Of a stretch of 64,000 nt of DNA, positions 33,184 to 41,545 are shown piece after piece. Position numbers and translations under genes: made by a program. Position 1 is the stretch's first letter. Every line of letters begins with the position of its first letter. Under the pieces are notes generated by a model that searched no databases, had not been told where the DNA came from, and saw only the letters and a list, made by a program, of their open reading frames with translations. This stretch comes from UBA6398 sp963660485 (GTDB lineage: Bacteria > Bacteroidota > Bacteroidia > Bacteroidales > Bacteroidaceae), in NCBI GenBank assembly GCA_963660485.1, contig CAVKYH010000006.1:53274-117273 (forward strand), written 5' to 3'.

Positions 33184-36100
33184 TTATTTCACAATCACTT
33201 TTTTCACAGTGCCGTTGCTCATTCTGATGATGTTCACACCTTTTTGCGGCGCAAATATACGTTGTCCGTCCAATGTGTAGCGGGCTATTTCCGTAGCATC
33301 GTCATCGATTACCACATTCCCTATGGAGGTCAGTTTTTTCTCGTCCACCATAAAATCTTTCCACACTTCCGCCGAAGCATAAGCCGGCTTGCTGCCCGAA
33401 GGTACGTGCAAACTGCACGCTTTTGTGTCAACATCGTAAAAAGCTTTGGTGCTCACCGCCTGAGGCATAGTGTTGAGACAATAAAAATCGGTAAGCGCGG
33501 AACAATAACCGAAAGCATAGTCGCCAATCTGGTTCACATTGTCGTAAAGCACAACGCTGCGCAGATTTTCACACGAAGCAAACGCATAACTGCCTATCGT
33601 GGTGGCATCTTCAGCCACGGCGCGCGTAAGTTTTCCGGCATTGGCCACATTCTGCTCGTTGCCCACATACAGTTCTGCGAGCGAAACACAACCGGCAAAG
33701 GCACTGCTGCCGATATATTTCACACTGCGCGGAATGCGTACCACAACGAGCGCGCTGTCTTCGATAAACGCGCCCTGGCAAATGGTATCCACGCCCTCGG
33801 GAATGGCTATCGTTTCGAGAGCGGTGCAGTTGCCGAACTGGTAGTGGTTTATCATCGTAACATTATTGCCTAGCACGATTTTCTTGATGCTCCGCGCTTG
33901 GTTGAAAGGCGAATAATATTCCCGCGCCACTGCCATATCGGCCATCGCTCCGCATAGATAGTTGAGATTTCTGCCCACATAGGCCGTCTCCAACGGCATA
34001 TCGGCAAACATTCCACGCGGAATGGAATAACCTTTCATGACCGTAACCCGTGTCATAGGGCGTGATTTTATAATCCAACCGCCCGTCTTGTTGAAATTAT
34101 TGCCCGTAACAAGCGGCATATCCGAGTCTTCTATCACAAGATGCGTGAAACCCGTTCCGGCAAAGGCATCAAATCCTAAACTCTCTATTCTCGAAGGAAT
34201 GCGAAGCGTGCCCGTAAATCCTTTGCAGCCCGAAAATGCGCAGGCAGGGATTTCGGTGAGATTTTGGGGAAACACAAAATTGTCGCAAACGAGTCCCGCG
34301 CAATTCAAAAATGCCGAAGCGCCAACGGTATCAAGCATCGCGGGCAGCACAAGCGTTCCCGTGAAGCCGCAATCCGCGAACGCGCTGCTGCCAATGACTT
34401 TCAAACCCTCGGGAAGCACAAGCGAACCGCCTTTTACCCTCTTTGCAAAAGCTTGATCGCCTATCCGCGTGAGCACACTGCCTTGTTCGAAACTGAGAGT
34501 GGATATATCATTGTTGGCAAACATTTCTTTTTCGATTTCCTCGATTGCCGCACCAACGACAAGCCCTCCCGCGAATTCCAAACCGGCATCGAAGAAAAGC
34601 ATATCCTTCGTAATTTCGGGCGCATTGTATATCAAACTGTCGGCAACAAATCCGTTAAGCGCTCCGCGCCCCAAAGTTTTGAGAGTAGAGGGAAGGCGCA
34701 ACGCGCCGTCAAGCTTGCTGCAACAAAAAAACGCATTTTCGCCAATCGATTCGAGACCTTCGGGAAACAACAACTCATCGTGTCCGCGCATTTCGCTACA
34801 ATAACAAAACGCATTCTTACCTATTTCGCGCAACTTGCCCGCATTTTGCAACGAAATGCTGTCGACAGCGCCACCATAACAGAAATTGTCGGGAATAGTC
34901 TCCACATTTTTGCCAATCACAAGCACATAGTTTGAAATATCTCCCTCTTCGCCCATTGTATTAAAGTTCTTGGCTACGGGAAATACGTTTACGCCCGTGC
35001 CGTTGGCCACATCGTATGAAGCATATTCGAGGGCGTTGCAATTATAAAACACATTGTCGCCCACACGTTGCACATTCGACGGAATTATAGCCTTGGAAAT
35101 TCCCTTGCAACCGAAAAACGCGCTTTCTCCAACGCTTCTCACCGTAGCGGGAATGCTTATCGTGCCGGTGATAAGGGTATTTCCGTTGAAAGCCGAGGCA
35201 CCTATGCTGTCGAGAATGCCTTGCGCTGCAAAATTTATCGCATTTGCTCCGCCGCCTTCCTCGAGTTTGCTCTCCACAACCCCACCGTTTTCGAACAAGC
35301 ACGGGGGAATTGTTTTCACATTGCTGCCAATGGTGAGCGAATATCCGTTTACAGAAAAACCGGAACCCACAAAAGCTCCCGCACCATAGTATTGGTCTGA
35401 AACAAGTTTGGCTTCTTTTGCGCGATATTCCACCTTCGCCAAATTGTAGCAGAGAGAAAATGCGCCCTCGCCTATTGTTTCCGTTCCTTCGGGGATATTG
35501 ACCGAAGAAATTGCGGTTTCGTAAAAAGCCTGATAGCCTATCGTCCGCACGGTATTGGGCAGGTTTATATCTCCCTGCAATGTAGCCACGGCGAAAGCGC
35601 TGCTGCTGATTTCTTCAAGCGCACTTCCTTCTTCGAATGTTATGCTTCGCAGATTTGTCTGGCTGAATTGGTTTTCCCAAATGCGTTTCACTTTTTTCCC
35701 GAAGAGCACATGCAGTCCGTCGGTGGCTTTTCCCATGTCGGTAAACGCAGCGAGTACTTCCGTGTAGCGGTTTGTTTGCGATTCAAAGGCACAGTCGGCA
35801 AGATAATATAGGCTGTCAACTCCCTCCAAACCGTAGAAAGCGTTCTCTTTTATGCTATCGACCGAAGCAGGTATCACTACGCTCGTAAATTGTGTGTTGT
35901 AGGAAAAAGCATTCTTCTCTATTTTCTTCACCGATGCCGGAATTTCCAAACGTCCTTGGGGATAAAATCCGGGATACTTCACATTGCGGCTACGGCTATG
36001 GTAAAAAGCGCCCTTGCCTATCTCGGTGCACACGCTGCCGGGCTCGAATTTCAAACTGCGAACGTTGGCGGTGGTGGAAGCAAACATATTGTTCGGCACA

Positions 36101-36801
36101 CGTTCCACTTCTTTTCCGATAACAAGGGGAATGCCCGAAGTATAATCGCCAACGGAAGTAAATATCTGGTTGGTGCCGGAATAATCCGAGACATTGCGTG
36201 CGCGGTATGTGATTCCCGTCAAACTTTTGCAGTTGGCAAATGCCCGTTCGCCTATTTCCTCCACATTTGCCGGTATGGTGAGCACGCCCGAAACCGAATC
36301 GCAATTATAAAATGCGTATGTGCCGATTTTCTCGAGCGTTTGCGGCAACACCAAGTCTCCTTTCATTCGTCGGCAACCCGAGAAAGCTTTTGCGCCAATG
36401 GTTTTGAGTTGCGACGGCATCCGTGCATTTATCACCAATTGGTAATAACCGTCGTTAAAAGCATTGTCGCCGATTGAAGTAACTGTATATTTCGTATCGT
36501 TGTAAACCACTCCCGAAGGCAACGAAACGCTTCCGTATTTTATGGAAGCCCCTGTGATTTTCACTTCATGGTTTGCGGCATCGGTAACTTGGAAAATCAA
36601 ATTGTCTACAACGAAGTTCTGCGCCTTGGCGTTGGTCGATACAAAAAGCGCAATGGTTGCCGCAACAACCATGCGCCTTGCAATTTTTCTCACGATGCGC
36701 GCCACACGGCTTTCATGCGCCGACGCATCAAAACTAACTCTCCTGCAATCGTTTGCACGGCTATTTAAGCTGCGCAAATAGGGAGGGGTAAAATTTTTCA
36801 T
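33184..36801 (-). CDS. BspA-type leucine-rich-repeat surface protein with T9SS-like tail
   Basis: The 1205-residue protein is built largely of LRR_5 repeats of about 23 residues (for example LVLPQTLEKIGTYAFYNCDS, VTIPANVEEIGERAFANCKS-like units), spanning about residues 60-1130. BspA-like LRR proteins of Tannerella and Treponema mediate adhesion. It ends in a short T9SS-like tail (YTLDGQRIFAPQKGVNIIRMS...KKVIVK). The N-terminus is odd: a hydrophobic export segment begins only at residue 44 (MVVAATIALFVSTNAKAQ) after a basic stretch. The true start may be the internal ATG at 36672. No TAnnTTTG is found upstream. Confidence 0.85.
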   Translation of the reverse strand: MKNFTPPYLRSLNSRANDCRRVSFDASAHESRVARIVRKIARRMVVAATIALFVSTNAKAQNFVVDNLIFQVTDAANHEVKITGASIKYGSVSLPSGVVYNDTKYTVTSIGDNAFNDGYYQLVINARMPSQLKTIGAKAFSGCRRMKGDLVLPQTLEKIGTYAFYNCDSVSGVLTIPANVEEIGERAFANCKSLTGITYRARNVSDYSGTNQIFTSVGDYTSGIPLVIGKEVERVPNNMFASTTANVRSLKFEPGSVCTEIGKGAFYHSRSRNVKYPGFYPQGRLEIPASVKKIEKNAFSYNTQFTSVVIPASVDSIKENAFYGLEGVDSLYYLADCAFESQTNRYTEVLAAFTDMGKATDGLHVLFGKKVKRIWENQFSQTNLRSITFEEGSALEEISSSAFAVATLQGDINLPNTVRTIGYQAFYETAISSVNIPEGTETIGEGAFSLCYNLAKVEYRAKEAKLVSDQYYGAGAFVGSGFSVNGYSLTIGSNVKTIPPCLFENGGVVESKLEEGGGANAINFAAQGILDSIGASAFNGNTLITGTISIPATVRSVGESAFFGCKGISKAIIPSNVQRVGDNVFYNCNALEYASYDVANGTGVNVFPVAKNFNTMGEEGDISNYVLVIGKNVETIPDNFCYGGAVDSISLQNAGKLREIGKNAFCYCSEMRGHDELLFPEGLESIGENAFFCCSKLDGALRLPSTLKTLGRGALNGFVADSLIYNAPEITKDMLFFDAGLEFAGGLVVGAAIEEIEKEMFANNDISTLSFEQGSVLTRIGDQAFAKRVKGGSLVLPEGLKVIGSSAFADCGFTGTLVLPAMLDTVGASAFLNCAGLVCDNFVFPQNLTEIPACAFSGCKGFTGTLRIPSRIESLGFDAFAGTGFTHLVIEDSDMPLVTGNNFNKTGGWIIKSRPMTRVTVMKGYSIPRGMFADMPLETAYVGRNLNYLCGAMADMAVAREYYSPFNQARSIKKIVLGNNVTMINHYQFGNCTALETIAIPEGVDTICQGAFIEDSALVVVRIPRSVKYIGSSAFAGCVSLAELYVGNEQNVANAGKLTRAVAEDATTIGSYAFASCENLRSVVLYDNVNQIGDYAFGYCSALTDFYCLNTMPQAVSTKAFYDVDTKACSLHVPSGSKPAYASAEVWKDFMVDEKKLTSIGNVVIDDDATEIARYTLDGQRIFAPQKGVNIIRMSNGTVKKVIVK

Positions 36802-36849
36802 AATTTTTGTTTATATCAGATTGTATGTTGTTTTTGCGTTGTAAATCAT

Positions 36850-36943
36850 CGTTTTTACGAGATGCGTCGGAATTTAAATTCCGGGCCATGTAATTTAAAT
36901 TTGGTGGCCCGGAGTTTTTGCGAGATGCCTTGTAGTTTATTCC
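36850..36943. repeat. Mosaic 21-bp-module repeat, cluster 10
   Basis: Cores at 36860 (AGATGCGTCGG), 36881 (CCGGGCCATGT), 36902 (TGGTGGCCCGG) and 36923 (AGATGCCTTGT). Linkers are CGTTTTTACG, AATTTAAATT twice, AGTTTTTGCG and AGTTTATTCC. The last linker contains the stop codon (36937-36939) of the M6 protease gene, so the element reaches into coding sequence. Confidence 0.87.
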
Positions 36944-38961
36944 ACTAAGATTTTTCGCGTTTCGGTGTCGGATTTCAGTATATAAACTCCCTTCGGCAAT
37001 TTGCCTTCAAGGCTTCCAAGGGTTGCGTTTCCAAGGAGTTTTACTCCCGAAACGGCGTACACGTCATACACCGCCGCATTTCCGCCTTTTATATTCTCAA
37101 TGCCTACCGGATTGTCGGCTTTTATCACGAGCGGAGCGGCACTTATATAATTGTCGGCCTGAGATGTGATTTGCAATGTGAGGTTCTTTTCCGTCGGGAA
37201 GCCTCCCATATCCACGCTTGTGCCTGTAAGTATTTGCGAATACAGGGACTGGTCGCCGCCAAAGGCTTCGAGTTTGTAACTCGTGGCGTTTTCCACTTCG
37301 CTCCAACGGGCTATAAGCGACGACACATCGGAGTTGGGTTCTACTGTAAGGCTCTGGGGCGCGGGCAGAATGCCTTCGGCCATATATACAAACGACACAA
37401 TTCCGCCGGTATCGGTTATGCACGTGAGATAGCGGTTCATCTTGTCGCCCTTGTACTGCTGAAAATTCGGGACAGTGGTATCGCGCAACGCGGTGTTGCC
37501 TGTAAGTCCCGGGAAAAGGTCTCCCTGATAGTCGGCAGGCGTTGCCTTGTTTTCAATCTTGGTGTCATTGTCGGCGGCAATGAATGTCATGCGTTTGTGA
37601 GAGGAGTTTACGTTCACCGTATTGCTTGCCCAAGCCGATTTGTTGTAGTCTACGTGGGTTATGAACATACCCGAGCCGAGCGTGCTCGGATACCATGTAG
37701 ACGGCTGGCGGTTTTCGAGGATATAATATTCGTTGCCCGTAGCATCATTGGGGTTGGGGATATAATAAGCATTCTCTTTGTCAGAACCAAGGGCGTTGAT
37801 GCGCACAATCTGCGGCTCGGCAACAAGCGTATCTATGTCGAGCCAGCCCATGAAATTCTTTTCGTATGCAGTATATCCCACGGGAATCGTACCATTCGAC
37901 CAATATTGTCCATAATCCATGATGCTCCACCACGACATAGCCACAGTGGTTGAAGAGCCATAGGTGTTGTAGAAATCAGGCAGGTTGAGAAAATGCGAAA
38001 ACTCGTGGCAGAAAGTTCCGATGCCCTCTATCTGGGCCACGGTGTCGCGTTTCGTGGCATCTTCGGCGTTTTTCTTCAACACGGGAACCAATTCGCTTGT
38101 TACGAGAAAGGAGCCTATTTTGGTGTTGGACGTTACGATGCCGCGCAGATAGAAGCTTGCCCACACGGCGTCCTCTTCCCAAGACGAATGTTCGCCATAT
38201 CCGGCAAACAAGATGCCCAGCATTGGCACCGTGCCGTCGTCGCCGTTGTATTTTGAAAAGTCAACGCCTTGCGCCTCTGCGAGAGTAACTGCCTCGCTCA
38301 CCATTTCGTTTACGCGCGCGTCGTTCAAGCTGCCGCTATGTGCGCCGTAGTATGCACGGGGCTGAGAAAGCGTAACAACAGTACAGATGTCAAACGAAGG
38401 ACTGTATATGCCATTGCTCTGGGCTATGAAATAATCGCGCACACTTCCGTGGGCGCCGTTTCCGGAAAAGCCTTCCTCGTTGTATTGTCGGGTAAACGTG
38501 TCCACGGGATTGGTTATCGAAAATTTCACATCGGAATATTCCACCAATATAATGGGAAATTTCGGTTCTCCCTTGGGGATATCGCTTCGCCCTATCTCTT
38601 TTGTTTCATACAAACTGCGGCTCTGTGCGCTTTTTGCCTGAACTTCGAGTTCCGTAATGGCATTTGCGGCAACCCACTGGCTTTCTTCCACGTCGCGCCC
38701 CTGCTCGTCGTGGGCCGTGCGTGCCGAGACAGTCCACTGCCCTCCGTCGTAGCCCGTAGCATAACAATATATATTGCCCTCGCGCCGCACTATGTATCCG
38801 TCAGTTGTGGCATAATACGAAACATGTTCGTCGCCGCCCCTTACGAGGGTGATTTCCGTGCCGTCGGGCTGGGATACCGTAATGCGAAATCTTAGTGCCG
38901 GCGATGCAAAAACCGTGGTAAAAGCAATGATGCCGATTAGCAGAATGTATAACTTTTTCAT
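36937..38961 (-). CDS. Secreted M6-family (immune inhibitor A-type) metalloprotease
   Basis: The 674-residue protein has a signal peptide (MKKLYILLIGIIAFTTVFA). An N-terminal region resembles a propeptide (RFRITVSQPDGTEITLVRGGDEHVSYYATTDGYIV). The M6 catalytic domain carries the zinc motif HEFSH (about H319, in GTFCHEFSHFLNLPDFYNT). A C-terminal region with a fibronectin-like domain and a T9SS-like tail (VYAVSGVKLLG...GKLPKGVYILKSD) follows. It should be a surface-exposed or secreted zinc protease. The start is ATG 38961; the longer frame begins before the promoter. Confidence 0.88.
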   Translation of the reverse strand: MKKLYILLIGIIAFTTVFASPALRFRITVSQPDGTEITLVRGGDEHVSYYATTDGYIVRREGNIYCYATGYDGGQWTVSARTAHDEQGRDVEESQWVAANAITELEVQAKSAQSRSLYETKEIGRSDIPKGEPKFPIILVEYSDVKFSITNPVDTFTRQYNEEGFSGNGAHGSVRDYFIAQSNGIYSPSFDICTVVTLSQPRAYYGAHSGSLNDARVNEMVSEAVTLAEAQGVDFSKYNGDDGTVPMLGILFAGYGEHSSWEEDAVWASFYLRGIVTSNTKIGSFLVTSELVPVLKKNAEDATKRDTVAQIEGIGTFCHEFSHFLNLPDFYNTYGSSTTVAMSWWSIMDYGQYWSNGTIPVGYTAYEKNFMGWLDIDTLVAEPQIVRINALGSDKENAYYIPNPNDATGNEYYILENRQPSTWYPSTLGSGMFITHVDYNKSAWASNTVNVNSSHKRMTFIAADNDTKIENKATPADYQGDLFPGLTGNTALRDTTVPNFQQYKGDKMNRYLTCITDTGGIVSFVYMAEGILPAPQSLTVEPNSDVSSLIARWSEVENATSYKLEAFGGDQSLYSQILTGTSVDMGGFPTEKNLTLQITSQADNYISAAPLVIKADNPVGIENIKGGNAAVYDVYAVSGVKLLGNATLGSLEGKLPKGVYILKSDTETRKILVE

Positions 38962-38979
38962 TATCCGTTGATTTTGGGG

Positions 38980-38987
38980 CAAAGTTA
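38980..38987 (-). promoter_or_regulatory. -7 element of the M6 metalloprotease gene
   Basis: TAACTTTG on the minus strand matches TAnnTTTG, 19 nt before ATG 38961. Confidence 0.55.
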
Positions 38988-39034
38988 AGAAAATATTCCG
39001 TATCGTAGAAACAGAATGAGGGATGCTGAAAAAC

Positions 39035-39139
39035 ATATCAATTATCGTAAAAACGATAACCGATACAATTTAAACAATGTCTGATATTATCTAAATAATG
39101 TCTGACAGTGTTTTTACAAGAAACCATATAGTTTTTCAG
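39035..39139. repeat. Mosaic 21-bp-module repeat, cluster 11
   Basis: Cores at 39035 (ATATCAATTAT), 39056 (ATAACCGATAC), 39077 (ATGTCTGATAT), 39098 (ATGTCTGACAG) and 39119 (AGAAACCATAT), with linkers CGTAAAAACG, AATTTAAACA, TATCTAAATA and TGTTTTTACA. A spurious longer frame of the next gene begins at the ATG of the fourth core. The cluster lies between two divergent genes. Confidence 0.78.
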
Positions 39140-39228
39140 CCCCCTTTAGAGGAATCGGCAACATGCCGCAACAGCCGCCGCCAAAGGCAATTAATCGGAC
39201 AAAAAACGCCGCTTTCGCGTTTTTTTCT

Positions 39229-39236
39229 TACCTTTG
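39229..39236 (+). promoter_or_regulatory. -7 element for the DUF3316 gene
   Basis: TACCTTTG matches TAnnTTTG and ends 8 nt before ATG 39245, predicting an almost leaderless mRNA. Confidence 0.55.
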
Positions 39237-39244
39237 TCGCAACC

Positions 39245-40126
39245 ATGTCTCCCGTATCAAAAACAATATTCGCTATAGCCTTAGCCGCAATGCCATTGTT
39301 TCAGCTTGCGGCAAATGGAATTTGCGCTGCGGCCGACACCGCGAAAGCCGCCGACGCAGATGATGCAAACCGCTATACGATGCGTTCGAACATGATAGGC
39401 ATAGGCGGGACAAACCGTCTGGAAACGTATCTCTCGCCCTTTGAGTACAAAGGAACGGAACTGCGATTCATGCACGAATCGATGCGTCTCACAAAAATGA
39501 TGGGCGGGCGAATAAGCACGCAGCAGTTTTTTGAAGGAAACATAAGCCACTCCAAAAGCCCTACCGAAGACGCAAGCTATTTGGCAGGCGACTTTGAATG
39601 GCGCATAGCCTGGCACTACAATTGGCAACCCCTTCCCGGACTGCGTTTGCTTGCCGGCGCGCAAACGGGAGCAAGCATCGGAGGAGTTTACAACACACGC
39701 AACGGCAACAATCCCGCACAGGCGAAACTTTCTGCCGACATTGCCGCGTCGGGCATGGCTATCTATCGTTTTCCTTTGCTGGGCCGCACGTTCTCGGCGC
39801 GCTACCAATTCGACATGCCTTTGGTGGGGTTGATGTTTTCTCCCGCATTCGGACAATCATACTACGAGATATTCTCGCTTAACCATTACGACAACAACGT
39901 ATGTCCCACATGGTTGGGCAACGCTCCCACTTTCCGCAACCTGCTCACGCTCGACGCACCGCTCGGAAGCGGCACACTGCGCATAGGCTGGCGTTGCGAC
40001 ATAAGGCAGAGCCATGTGAACCAACTCAAAAGCCATACGTGGAGCAACATATTCATGATAGGCTACGTGAAACACTTCAGGCTCGTGAAAAGAGGGGACA
40101 ACGGCAGCAACAAAACCATTTTGTAA
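39245..40126 (+). CDS. DUF3316 family, predicted outer-membrane beta-barrel
   Basis: The 293-residue protein starts MSPVSKTIFAIALAAMPLFQ, a signal peptide. The rest has the alternating, aromatic-ended strands of a beta-barrel (TYLSPFEYKGTELRFMHESM, WRIAWHYNWQPLPGLRLLAG, GTLRIGWRCDIRQSHVNQ). This matches DUF3316 of Bacteroidetes. Function is unknown. I placed the start at ATG 39245 because the longer frame to 39098 begins within repeat cluster 11 and crosses the promoter. The next gene starts 3 nt downstream; DUF3316 and S41 genes are likely one operon. Confidence 0.75.
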   Translation: MSPVSKTIFAIALAAMPLFQLAANGICAAADTAKAADADDANRYTMRSNMIGIGGTNRLETYLSPFEYKGTELRFMHESMRLTKMMGGRISTQQFFEGNISHSKSPTEDASYLAGDFEWRIAWHYNWQPLPGLRLLAGAQTGASIGGVYNTRNGNNPAQAKLSADIAASGMAIYRFPLLGRTFSARYQFDMPLVGLMFSPAFGQSYYEIFSLNHYDNNVCPTWLGNAPTFRNLLTLDAPLGSGTLRIGWRCDIRQSHVNQLKSHTWSNIFMIGYVKHFRLVKRGDNGSNKTIL

Positions 40127-40129
40127 ATC

Positions 40130-41140
40130 ATGAAACGCCTGCTACCTTGCTTGATATTCGCCATTGCAGCGCTTGCGTCGTGCATCACAGAAGATGTGCC
40201 CGACAACACGCTCACGGGAAACTTTGAAAGTCTGTGGAAAACCATAGACCAGCATTACTGTTTCTTTGAAAAGAAAAACGAGCTCTATGGTGTGGACTGG
40301 GACGAGGTACATACGCGCTACAAGGCCAAACTTTCGCCGGCTATGACCAACGACCAGTTGTTTCAGCTCTGCGGAAAAATGCTTGCCGAGCTTCGCGACG
40401 GGCACGTGAACCTTACGGCTTCGCACGACATGGCCCGCTATTGGAAATGGTTTGAGGATTATCCCACCAACTACAGCGATTCGATTGAACGCATATACCT
40501 CGGAACGGATTATTATCTGACCTGCGGAATAAAATACCGCATTCTGCAAAAAAACATCGGCTATATACGCGTTCCTTCGTTTGAGAACTCCATTGGCAGC
40601 GGCAACCTTAGCGAGATTTTCCGCACTTTCGCCCTTTGCAGCGGGGTTATCGTAGACGTGAGAAGCAACAGCGGCGGAATGTTGAGCTCTGCCGAAAAAC
40701 TGGCATCGGGATTCGTTAACACCAAAACCCTCGCCGGATATATCAGACACAAGACGGGCAAAGGACACTCCGATTTCTCCGAAATGAAAGCCGTTTATGT
40801 AAGCCCCACAAACGGTGTGAGGTGGCAGAAACCCGTGGTGGTGCTCACCAACCGCAATACCTACAGCGCGGCAAACACTTTTGTGATGTATATGAAGGGC
40901 ATTACCGATGCAACAATCGTGGGCGACAAAACGGGAGGCGGCGGCGGAATGCCGTTCAACTCTGAAATGCCAAACGGGTGGAGCATAAGATTTTCGGCAT
41001 GCCCCATGTATGACACACAAAAGCAATGCGTGGAAGACGGAATAGAGCCCGACACAAAAGTAAACATCACAAGCGACGACTATCAGCGCGGAATAGACAC
41101 TATAATCGAAGCCGCCATAAAGATATTGCTCGCCAAATAA
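40130..41140 (+). CDS. S41-family peptidase lipoprotein
   Basis: The 336-residue protein is a lipoprotein (lipobox ALASC, Cys18). An S41 (C-terminal processing peptidase-like) domain follows: GYIRVPSFENSIGSG, VIVDVRSNSGGMLSSAEKL, the catalytic serine in LTNRNTYSAANTFVMYMKG and the lysine in TIVGDKTGGGGG. There is no PDZ domain between the N-terminal helical part and the catalytic core, as in the tricorn-like short members. It probably faces the periplasm or the cell surface. It follows the DUF3316 gene by 3 nt. Confidence 0.86.
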   Translation: MKRLLPCLIFAIAALASCITEDVPDNTLTGNFESLWKTIDQHYCFFEKKNELYGVDWDEVHTRYKAKLSPAMTNDQLFQLCGKMLAELRDGHVNLTASHDMARYWKWFEDYPTNYSDSIERIYLGTDYYLTCGIKYRILQKNIGYIRVPSFENSIGSGNLSEIFRTFALCSGVIVDVRSNSGGMLSSAEKLASGFVNTKTLAGYIRHKTGKGHSDFSEMKAVYVSPTNGVRWQKPVVVLTNRNTYSAANTFVMYMKGITDATIVGDKTGGGGGMPFNSEMPNGWSIRFSACPMYDTQKQCVEDGIEPDTKVNITSDDYQRGIDTIIEAAIKILLAK

Positions 41141-41200
41141 ACGGCAACGCGCTTTGCCGTTTGCAAAAGGCTTTGTAAATTTGCAACTCCAAACTCAAAT

Positions 41201-41282
41201 GCACCTGTGGCGGAATTGGTAGACGCGCCAGACTTAGGATCTGGTGTCTCGCGACGTGAAGGTTCGAGTCCTTTCAGGTGTA
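41201..41282 (+). tRNA. tRNA-Leu (anticodon UAG)
   Basis: The 82-nt sequence folds as a class II tRNA: acceptor GCACCTG/CAGGTGT with a G-U first pair and discriminator A, a D arm starting TGGCGGAATTGGTAGAC, anticodon stem CCAGA/TCTGG with loop CTTAGGA (anticodon TAG), a long variable arm, and T-arm GGTTCGAGTCC. CCA is not encoded. A terminator follows 15 nt downstream. Confidence 0.96.
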
Positions 41283-41297
41283 CGGATTTTTCAAAAG

Positions 41298-41336
41298 CCG
41301 GCAGTTCGCTCCCAGAACCGCCGGTTTTGCTTTTTT
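41298..41336 (+). terminator. Terminator after tRNA-Leu
   Basis: CCGGC-a-GTTC pairs with GAAC-c-GCCGG (41298-41324) and is followed by TTTTGCTTTTTT. Confidence 0.8.
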
Positions 41337-41376
41337 CAGGCACCTTGTTTTTCAGCATTTCTGCATCGAAAAAACT

Positions 41377-41472
41377 ACAAGGCATCTCGTGTTTTACGAG
41401 ATGCGTCGGAATTTAAATTAGATGCGTCGGAATTTAAATTTGGTGGCCCGGAGTTTTTGCGAGATGCCGACA
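41377..41472. repeat. Mosaic 21-bp-module repeat, cluster 12
   Basis: Cores at 41377 (ACAAGGCATCT), 41399 and 41420 (AGATGCGTCGG twice), 41441 (TGGTGGCCCGG) and 41462 (AGATGCCGACA). Linkers are CGTGTTTTACG (11 bp), AATTTAAATT twice and AGTTTTTGCG. GCATCTCG...CGAGATGC forms an inner hairpin, and GGCATCTCG / GCGAGATGCC close the cluster as outer arms. Converging genes flank it. Confidence 0.88.
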
Positions 41473-41474
41473 CG

Positions 41475-41511
41475 GAAAAAGCAAACGGGACATGCCTTTC
41501 GCAATGTCCCG
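41475..41511 (-). terminator. Terminator of the C11 peptidase gene
   Basis: CGGGACAT (41486-41493) pairs with ATGTCCCG (41504-41511); on the minus strand TTTGCTTTTTCC follows. Confidence 0.7.
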
Positions 41512-41545
41512 CCCAATATATAACAATAAACTCTTTATCAACAAA

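Noticed and set aside
39098..39244. N-terminal extension of the DUF3316 protein
   Set aside because: The ATG is a core of repeat cluster 11 and the frame then crosses the TACCTTTG promoter; ATG 39245 starts a proper signal peptide.
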